Positions 1-9,300 of a stretch of 12,911 nucleotides of DNA are shown piece by piece. This DNA is from Hemicentrotus pulcherrimus. Its lineage: Eukaryota; Echinodermata; Echinoidea; Camarodonta; Strongylocentrotidae. Position 1 is the stretch's first letter, and each line of letters starts with the position of its first letter. A program made the translations under genes and the position numbers. The notes beneath the pieces are model-generated. The model was not told where the DNA came from. It did no database searches and saw only the letters and a program-made list of their open reading frames with translations. Location of the stretch: positions 245,294 through 258,204 of the forward strand of contig BEXV01000054.1 of assembly GCA_003118195.1 (NCBI GenBank), in the 5' to 3' direction.

Positions 1-61
1 CTTTACAGCAATTAAAAAGATATGACATGTTCGGAGCAGTGACAACTCGCTTGTCGCGGAA

Positions 62-446
62 GTTGTCGCTCATCTTGCAAAGACAGCTTCGTGAAACACT
101 TAGCTGACAAGTTGCGTGACAGTGGCGAGATGTCGTTGATCTTGTAGTTATGACGGTTTCGAGAAACGGCCCCTAGGTGTTTAGCTAGTCTTGCATATCA
201 GTAGTTTATTTATTGAAATAACAAATAATATCCATTTCTTTTTTGGTATGGAATTCAGTTTTTAAATGTTAACTAGACTAGTCTTGCGTATAAAATACCT
301 TCAAGAGCCCAGGCCAGGGACTCGTTCCTCGAAACCATCATAACATGTAGACTATAACTTCTTGACTAAATCAGCGTTAGTAAGCTACTTGTCAGCTACG
401 TGTTTCTTGAAGCCCTCGTTGAGCCGTTGCCAAGATCAATGACAAC
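62..446. repeat. Degenerate foldback repeat with about 115-130 bp arms
   Basis: Two stretches are imperfect inverted copies. Bases 147-167 pair with 324-344 (19 of 21 positions) and bases 87-115 pair with 384-412 (25 of 29). A looser match joins 130-145 with 431-446. The interior repeats the short direct motif CTAGTCTTGC near 186 and 279. No open reading frame or transposase remnant is visible, so it looks like an old non-autonomous foldback or MITE-type element. Its outer limits and target-site duplication could not be fixed, and the left end may lie outside the window. Confidence 0.5.
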
Positions 447-2265
447 ATCCTAACTAAAGTAGTTATGACGCCTCCCACACCATCATAATCATATCACTGT
501 CATAACTTTTTAGTCGATGGGCAGCGCCATCACATGTTATTTTGGGGTAGACGTAGACTAGTAAGTATGGCTGGCAAAAAAAAAAGACAAGAAATCCTCC
601 AGTTATGATCTTAGGTCTACTACACATACTCAGGGAGTTATCGTTCTTATAGATCTATTTGAAAATCTTTTGAAAATATGCCATGTTTATATCTAGGCCT
701 AAGGCTTTTCCTTGACTGATTATAGTCTAGGGGTCTACGTGTGTATTTCCACATTGTAAAATCCTTGATGAGATGGGTAATCTGCCATGACTGGCAAGCC
801 ATAGTTAGAAGTGTATTCTCTAGTTTTCAGACCCATATTAATTTTGAGATAAAAACTTTCAAACTGAACTGTTTAAACATAGACTAGACGTAGTCCTCTA
901 CATGTATGTATTAACGTTTGGAATGTTGAAGTTTTGTTATTTCTATATTGTGCTGACGCCTAAAACATGTATTTTAATAAACTATCAAATGAAATATCCA
1001 GGGGGGGAGAGGGTACCCATCTCAAGGACAAAACTGATTCACCGGTCATGCAATGAAATACTCACAATGATTTTTTTACAAGTACTTTTATTGTATAATC
1101 TACTCACATTTTGAAGTATATTGCATAAATTTCCCAGTATCATTTCAATCTTTTTTTTATTCCTAATTCATTTACATAATTGTAGTTTTCCTAAAATTAC
1201 TTTTTTTATAATCTGGTGGTATTGCGACTAAGACTATAGCTTGGCTCTTCTTCTCGCCGATAGTATCGATTTCACAAGATACTAAGCTCTTTGTGAAAGT
1301 GGTTTAGGAATTAGATCAGGGACATCTCTGTAGTTGGCGGATAAAGTTCATTTTCATTCATTTCATTTATTTCCATTTCCAACAAAATAAATAAAGTACA
1401 TAGGATTGCATTGTACATAGTAAAATAATGAAACTTAACAATATATTTGTAATTGGTCCACAGTGTACAACAGGCATATATACGACAGGTTGGTCATGGA
1501 GGGGACTGCTGAAAAGCTGGGCTTGTAGATTGCAGCCCCCTATAACTTATACATGTAGTTGCAAAAATAGTATATTATAAGGGAATGCAAAAATACATAA
1601 ACCAAATAGACATAACATGGAAGGAGTGAAATGGACAGGGAAAGAAGGGAGGCAAGGAACGAGAGAGGGCATGACTCTTACCTATAACACACACACACCA
1701 TAACACGGACCGACTGGAATACGGGTGGCCAGTATAAAATGAATCAAATAAGTGAGTGAAATCAATTTAATGAGGGAGAGCTGACGCTTGATAATCACAT
1801 CAAGTTATGACTGTCTTGTCGTTGGTTTCTAGGAACGTGCCCCGGGCCAACTCCAGCAAAGCATAGAGAGTCATTGCTAATGCGTATTGACCTTTAGCAC
1901 TGCATGTATTTGTGAGGCACGGAATCGACTTTTTGAACTTTTATACTTGTAAAATACTTGGAAAAAATAACATAAGATAGGTGATTTTATATTTGTTGGC
2001 GCTAATACAGAAATATTTGTCCAGACTTTGACCCTGGCGTGGAGTCTGGAGATACCCTACTAAAACATACCCAAAACAAAAACAAGTAAATATTCATCAA
2101 ATGTTCAAATGATGGCCATGGTTTAAAATTTGTTATGTTTCTTACCTGTTTCGTGTCAATTTTCTTATTCTTGGGGGAGTATTTTTCGGAAAAGCATTGA
2201 TATTAGTTTCTATACACTTTCTCACAGGTTTTACGGCAAAACGCTGCACAATACAAATGCATACA
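447..2265. other. Upstream non-coding DNA, no gene recognised
   Basis: All six frames are short and show no family motif or exon-like pattern. The stretch around 1355-1560 starts with T-rich CATTT/ATTTCC runs followed by AATAAATAAAG, then a GC-richer block. This resembles the tail of a dispersed retroelement, but I cannot name a family. A short imperfect stem (CCAGACT ... AGTCTGG) lies near 2022-2051. Nothing else stands out. Confidence 0.5.
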
Positions 2266-2332
2266 GATAGTGGGTTGCGGGCTTGAAGTTATCTACCGTG
2301 ATTAGATAACTTCAAGCCCGCAACCCACTATC
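2266..2332. repeat. Perfect hairpin, 30-bp arms, 7-base loop
   Basis: Bases 2266-2295 are an exact reverse complement of 2303-2332, separated by the 7-base loop CCGTGAT. The symmetry stops abruptly at both ends. A 30-bp stem without a single mismatch is far beyond chance and must be recent or maintained, because neutral drift would have broken it. The arms are GC-richer than the surrounding DNA. No poly-U tract or Pol III box is evident nearby. Confidence 0.95.
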
Positions 2333-3300
2333 AGCGCCTGCCCGTAACCCAGTGAAAATTTCCTTGGTTTTGCAGATATTTGAGCCTACTTTTACCGATT
2401 GGGCCAACCATATTCAGCTACGGTATGTTCCGCCATTATCTAATTTTATGATGTTTTTTTCAAAATGAAAGGATACCTCAACCCCACGATTACATCGCAT
2501 CTGTTTATCGTTGTTGTCGGTTGTTAACACAGGTCAGCGGCAGGCTATCTGCCATAGAGCTATATAATAAGACTGCATGTGAGATAGACAGCCACCCGTT
2601 GGATATTGCATAACTGCTTTAAATGACTTCACTGGTAGAGTGTCCGCAACCAATGTTTTTAATTTTATCGATTTCAGAAGGAGGGAACTAAGCAGTCGTT
2701 GGCAAAAGTTCTTTCCATTTTACTAACTGAAATGTGTACCAATATGGTTAACCTAATGATTTAATAGTCAACGTTATGTTGTAATAGTAGAGTATTTTAC
2801 CAGTATAAAAGTTTTTAAAAATGATTGTTTGGTTTTATGTTAAAGCTAGTATGAGGTCCATCCTGTTTATGGATAAACTTCATGCATTGTAGGAGTGCCT
2901 AGGCAGACTCTGTAGAAGAGAACATCATGTAAATCATAAACATTGAAAAGAGTGAGACAAAGATATTGGTATGTGAAATGGTGAAATGGCACACATCAAA
3001 ATTTGGTCCCAACCCCAAGTTGTGAATATCGTAATCAATAACTTGTCTTTGTGACCTGTAGACCAATCTTTAATCTTTTGTCTTGTCCCTTCCCACATGG
3101 GAATACAAAGACTGAGAAAGTTCATATTTTATTTTTAGTTTGGAGCTGAAGGAGTACTGAATTAAACAGTATCGTTTCATAAATGGTTTATAAAGTTGAA
3201 ATAAATTTTTAAAAACTTTTAGTTTATACAGTATGTATGAATTTACATTGATTCCTTTGCACTTTATCATGCAGGTTTGAATGAAACAATGTGTGGGGTC
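2333..3300. other. Upstream non-coding DNA before the TCAIM start
   Basis: No coding exon, RNA gene or clear repeat is recognised here. It may contain promoter-proximal elements or an untranslated 5' exon of TCAIM, but nothing in the sequence decides that. The frame of the proposed start codon is closed by a TGA at 3282-3284. Confidence 0.4.
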
Positions 3301-3302
3301 TG

Positions 3303-3308
3303 TATAAA
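3303..3308 (+). promoter_or_regulatory. Possible TATA box of the TCAIM gene
   Basis: TATAAA, in the context TGTATAAAGAG, lies 60 bp upstream of the proposed ATG. With a typical 25-30 bp spacing, transcription would begin near 3333-3338 and give a 5' leader of about 25-30 bases. AT-rich DNA yields such hexamers often by chance, so this is only a positional suggestion. Confidence 0.3.
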
Positions 3309-3362
3309 GAGACTATCCATCACAAAGTTAGAATCCGGCCCAAGCTAGAGACAAAAAGCAAA

Positions 3363-3388
3363 ATGTTTGCTTTTCAGCGGTATATAAG
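3363..3388 (+). CDS. TCAIM: TCAIM coding exon 1 (start codon, residues 1-8)
   Basis: This 26-base coding part reads MFAFQRYI plus two bases of codon 9, followed by a strong donor (AAG|GTGAGC). The start was chosen for four reasons. Exon 2 has no in-frame ATG and its frame is closed just upstream of its acceptor. The phase (2+1) joins exactly. The ATG has A at -3 and is the first in-frame ATG after the TGA at 3282. Vertebrate TCAIM also begins Met-Phe, as I recall. An alternative upstream exon cannot be excluded without a transcript. Confidence 0.7.
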
Positions 3389-6300
3389 GTGAGCAATACA
3401 GCCATGCAAATGCCATGTTACATACCCTGTAATTTTTGTATTGTGCAAGATATCTATTTTTAAGATTATGCCCTGATAAAAGTTTGAATAAAATATATCA
3501 AAAAGATTTTGATAGAGATACTTTAATGTCAATATTTTGATGAACCAGTTTTGTCCATGATACACCGATCAAAGTAAAATTGATCATCTTTTAACACTTG
3601 CATATCTATAATATATAAACAAGTGACTTTGAGACTAGATATTCCTTTTGAACATTCACGTGGGAAAGTTAGTCTAAAAGATGATGGAAGCAAGAGTACT
3701 ATATGTTAAAAGTATCGCATGACATTTCTTTGAAATTGATCATCTAGTTGTGATATTACAATTTCAGGATAATTTGCATTTTACTTGTAGAATTCTTGTT
3801 GTTCTTATTGAATGTGAACCTTTTCTCTTTTAACATTGAATAGCCTTAATTAAACATTCAAAAATGTTTTAACATTTTGTAACAACATTTTGTGACAACG
3901 TTCAATGTTATATCACCTTTTAATGAACTTCCCATTAGGGCCATAGCATGAAAAGCTCCAAGAAGGACTTTTATCAATACCCTATGTACAGACAGTGTAG
4001 TGTAAATATCCAAACAGATATGTATCATAGAATGGAGAGATTGTGGGGAAACCATGTAGGAAAACATTTCAAATCAAGACAATCTGAAGTTTTTAAGTTA
4101 TAGGTTTAATTCATGTAGAGATAATCATAAATGTTTTCTTTTATTATCAGTGTCTTGCATGTAAAACGGCCTTTGCCCGAGTTGTAACCTACCATTTAAT
4201 TTGTATTCAGGTCGCCATTACTGGGATTTAACAGCATTTGCTGGATCCGCAGATACCTCACCACGGCACAGACTACTGAAGCTCTCCGTCCATTTATCTT
4301 CGCAGTACATCCAGACTTCTTCGGTCAATATCCCAAAGAGAGGGTAATAGTTTAATACAATCCTCTTGTACCGTTTTAGATTGCTCTAAAATAAATACAG
4401 TATGTTGAAAGTTTGTTTTGGGGCAAGTCCAGGGTTTGGGTCTTTTCATGTCCTCTATATAACCAGTATTATATTTTTGATTAATGAAATCTTGTTCAGT
4501 GATTGGTCAACATAGCATCATGTGACCAAACATAACATTGCTATGATGTCACCGATGAGAAAAGTGTGCTATACCGTGTTGCATCTATATAGTGCACTTT
4601 ACCATGGATGACGTCATGGATATGCGATCGATCAAGATCAATGTGATATCGGTGTCTGCCTGGTCGCGGTAAGGTTGTCTGTGCTGCTCTCTTAGGGATT
4701 ATTTTTTAATTTTAATGCAACTTTCGTAACAAATTCTTTTATCATTTGAATCTTGCATTTCTGACAGTAGGATATGTGAATTCCTATTTCTCAGGCCGCT
4801 AATGAAAAATCTCTGAAGCAGTTGTTTTCTTACATCGATTGCCTTCAACAAGACCAACGAGCCTCTGCAACCGAGCTGACGTTCTACCTGAGGAATCAAA
4901 CACTATTTAATGGACAGCCAGTCAACAAAGGTAAAGTACACACCCATTCAAGTTTCCCAATTAGTTCCCTTCTTGCAGTCAGGGAATAGAGTGGTGAAGT
5001 GTGACGTCATCAAAAATCTATTTTTAGAATTTCTCAATTTTTTTCTTCATTTTACGAAAGAGCATCAAAAATAATGTTCAAATGTTGAAAACCAATTGAA
5101 TATGTAAAGTATTAGCTGAGATATGACCATCTGAATAAAAAGATTGCCTATGGGAACTCAGAGCATATGAGTTCCTATAGGCAATATATTCATTCAGATG
5201 GTCATATCTCAGCCAATACTTAAAGGGATCCGGTAACTTTGTCTCAGATTCTGAAACAAAATTCTGGATGTAGCTCATGATACAATGAAAATTATAAACC
5301 TCTAGGTCAGTCAGGAACCCCATGAATTTTACAAGCCGATCGCCTGTCTGATTATCAAGATATTTATGATTGGAATTACAAATTTTGAAACCGTTCGCCT
5401 GACGGTTTTCATAACACTACAGTCTATTGGGGAAAACGAGTATGGTAAAACTGGTCACTCAAAGATTTTTACTTTTTTGAGGCACTTCTTGATCATTTTG
5501 AAGCACGATTTTTGTAGGGTTTTAATATTTCACCATATCACAGACACTGATAACATGTAGGATCGTGTATCTCAGATTTAACATTGTTAAACGATCCCTT
5601 TAACATATTCAATTGGTTTTCAACATTTGAACATTATTTTTGATGCTCTTTCGTAAAATGAAGACAAAATTGAGAAATTACAAAAATAGATTTTTGATGA
5701 TGTCACAACTTCGTTACTCTATAGGAGAAAAAAATCACTCCTATGATAAATTATAGAAAAGTTAGGGAATGTCATGGGCTCCAGCCAAAATAAAAGAGTC
5801 AGTTTCTTATCATCTGTTTGGTATCGGAAGGGCCTTCACTCATATCAGTATGCACAGAGGTAAAACCCTTCTGACTCCAAACTGGTGTTACAGTCTCTTA
5901 TGTTTTGTCTGGTGTCCAAACAGTGTATTCACTGGATGGTTGGCTATGGTGGTTTATTTACTGTGTAAAATATCCCCTGTTGATATTGGAATTTTGAAAC
6001 TTCATCAGGGAAAAAGTAGAGAAAATCAGATATTTTTGTTATAAAATGCTAGAGGCTTTGACATTCTATGGCTTATGAATTCAGTGGTAATGCAGGGAGA
6101 CACAGATACTAAGCCACTTGTTCAGAGGTCTAAATCTTGGAATAATGACAAAGTTTCCTCTTTTAGGGATTGTAAGTAGGAAAGAACTGTTTGGAACTTC
6201 ATGAATTGACCATTGAGCAATGCATATGTACTGGTTGTCGATGCCAGTTTAAATTTGATGAAACACTGGCCCACCTAAATTTTACTTATTGAGGATGTCT

Positions 6301-9300
6301 CTAATGTGTTATTTATGTGTTATTAGTGCAGGAACAGGATTTGTTCACATAATTATCAAACAAGCTATGGAGCACCTGATACGGTGGCTTTTAAATGGAT
6401 AAACTCGCTACCTCATTTGATTTTTTTCTTCTAGTAAATATAATGTTTTTTAAATTGGCAATGTCTTCATCTCTATGTTTAGGTGCTATGTTCAGGATTG
6501 TTAAAATCGGCTTATCGTCCGTGGACATCTACACCACAGTGAATAGTATCTTGGCATCATGTGACCTGTCTACGGCCGTCATCGAGCAATACAAGCAGGA
6601 GAATGCCGACAAGGAAGGGGAATTCCCCAGGCCGGTGGAATGGCACCAATCCTACTATGCATACACTGGAAAGAAAAATCCAAAGGATAATGTGCAGCAG
6701 AAGCAAGGAAGGCCTGAAATAACATTGAGGTATTTTCATTGATATTTTGATCGTATGGCTTATTATTAGCAGTACATGTGAAAAACATAAGGCAGCCCAT
6801 GGCTGATTAAATTCAGTTAGGTATTCAAGACCAATTTTGAAATATTTACAACAAAATGAGCATACTCTGTTTTTAATTTTTTTTTGTGTTGTGATTATAG
6901 TTAACATCTACTATCCACAAAAATTAACTCCTATGTCCCCTTGTAAAATTAATTTACAATTGAAAAAGACGGAAACATTAAAAGATAAACAAAAACCAAG
7001 GACTGACAACAAAGACTTTTTTCCTTCTTTACTAGTATTTTTTTCTTCATGTTTTTGAAATCAGTTCAAAAAAGGTATGGGAATGGAATTCCTTTGGAGA
7101 AAATGGTCTTCGGACTTTGATGTTGAATGTTAGTCTAACTCTTTTCTATCCGTCTTCCCCTTTCTCTCTTCCTCCTTCTTTGCCTTTCTCTCTTCCTCCT
7201 TCTTTCCCTTCCTCTCTTCCTCCTTTCCCCTTCTTTCCCTTTCTCTCTTCCTCCTTTCTCCTTGTCCCTCCCTCTCTTAGACATCTTCACTTTGATTTAG
7301 TTTTTTTGTGTGGACCTTTCTCAAATTCTTTTGCAGTTATTGGTTGAAGACAAACATAGCTGAAGCCAGGAAGAAGCTAGAGAACAGTCGACCAATGAAG
7401 GAGGAAATTGTATCTCTGAGACGATATCTGATTGGTCAGTTAGGCTTAGAGGATATCCTATGGGAGAGTATGTGGGACTCTTCTATGTTTTATTCATGTC
7501 TGAAAACTATGAAAGGCGTCTACCAGGAACATTGGGCTATCATGCAAAATCTGAGAGGTAAAATCATATTCACTGTAAATATTATTCATATTCATTGCAT
7601 TAGAGACAAATTCAACAATTTTGGAAAAAAATTGAAATGTATACTGTAGCATAATGATATAGATATATTGATCGCTATGAGAGGCATTGCTGTTTCTATA
7701 GGCTCAAGGGGACGTTACATCCTGCTATAACCCTGAGATCCGCCAAGGCCCCCCCCCCCAATCTGATCCGCTAATTATTGTAAATCTCATTTTCTCTCTT
7801 TTGCAGGTTGTACAGTCGTGCTTGGTGATTTGACCAGACTTACACCGAGTGGGCGTGTGGTTCTTAGCAGCCAAGATGTACCACACCATTGGGTCTCGGT
7901 AAGTTAAAGATATATGTAGACGATTATGAAGGGAGGGGATTGATTCATTGATGTGAAAAGACGATTTATGATAATTTCTTATTGAATAAGCCATTTTGTT
8001 ATCTTCTGTATGGTGATGATTGTAATTGATTTCATTCTTTGTGATCATTTAAACTCTATGTAGTATTTCATTTTAGTGGATAACTTGTTGAAGTGCATTC
8101 AAGGGATCAAGACATTTATCCACAATTTTCCACTCATAATCAAGTTTTTAATGCTTAAGTGCCTTATCATGGAAGCGGGGGTTATTATAATATTTATGGC
8201 TTTGTATCTTTAGGGAAATGCTTTAGAGTTTTAGATTACATTCAATTACAACCATCATGCATTGTCATAAATAGCTCTTCCACTTATTTATGTGTTTGTT
8301 TTGTTTGTTAATTCAAATGCATTCCATCTGTTTCATTACAGTTTATATCCAGCCTTCCCAAGCAGAGAGAAATCCTTCCCTTCATACCCCCCGCAGAGCA
8401 GGCCCTGTCCACTCTCCTCGGGGGGTGCTCAGTCAAAGCTCTGGAGGGACCAGCGTCAACCATGACAGCAAACAGCCATTATGCTGCCCTCGTGAGGCTC
8501 ATAAAAACCATGGAGAAGCATAAGTCTGTGAAGAGGAAAGGAGAGATGGAGGAAGAATGCCTTGTCTTGCCAGAGGGGATTACTCAGGGAGTCAATATCA
8601 TCATTGAAGGGTAATTATATTGTACTTCAGAATTCAATTCATTTACTACCTTTGAGGACAATTTGTTAGATTCAGTCCAGAAAAACCTGTAACCTCCCCA
8701 TTGGCCCAGTGTGAATATTTTGCTTGGCTGTGATCTACACTTATTAGATTGTGTCAGTATTTGGCCTCTAATACAGGCTTCAAAATAGATTTCACTAGAA
8801 AAGTCCCTCTCTGTTATCCTCTGGAAAAAAGGCATATGACATCCACCAGGAGAATATCTCCCGTTTTTATGTCCTTTTTTTCCTGACATTTCAACACATT
8901 TAAAGATACTGGTCATGCGATTGCTTGGTGAAAGAAAAGGTGTGGAATGGATCAGAAAAAGTTGATCATGTAGCATGTAAGTTTTGGTTTGTACTGCAAT
9001 GTTCTGGAGTCATCAAAATCATAATGAATTTGGCCCAGTCTTGGTAAATATAACAAGCACTGTACAAAGAAAGATGTATATGGGACCACACAGATGGTGT
9101 CGGGGCTACTTACCTTGATTTCCTTATCTTTCTATGCTCATTACTAGCAAGTATTCATTTTCTACCAAAATTGTTTGACAAATGACATTTATTTGTAATT
9201 CAGTGTAAGTTTCATTTGATTCTGTGAGAATTCATTTTCTTTTTTTTTTACCAGAACTCTAGCTTATCTTTAATTAATGTAATTCTACACTTAGCTTGAT

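Larger units (their letters stand above)
4931..6482 (+). other. Intron 3 (1552 bp), longest intron, carrying a nested foldback element
   Basis: It is bounded by GTAAAG and TTTAG. Nearly half is the foldback element at 4986-5722. Bases 5723-6482 hold no recognised exon. An open frame at 5769-6044 has no family motif and no exon-like boundaries, and I do not call it a gene. Confidence 0.75.

Noticed and set aside
1355..1560. Named LINE 3' end
   Set aside because: The T-rich start and following GC block look like retroelement tail sequence, but no coding remnant or family-specific motif supports a name.
2266..2332. Rho-independent terminator
   Set aside because: There is no T-run after the stem and the setting is eukaryotic.
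5769..6044. 91-codon open frame in intron 3 as a separate gene
   Set aside because: No recognisable family, no splice-site or promoter support, and it lies within a well-defined intron on the same strand.
6557..6907. 116-codon minus-strand open frame
   Set aside because: It is the antisense shadow of TCAIM exon 4, where exon base composition suppresses stops.
8584..8976. 130-codon minus-strand open frame
   Set aside because: It covers intron 7 and antisense of exon 7, shows no domain, and has no supporting signals.
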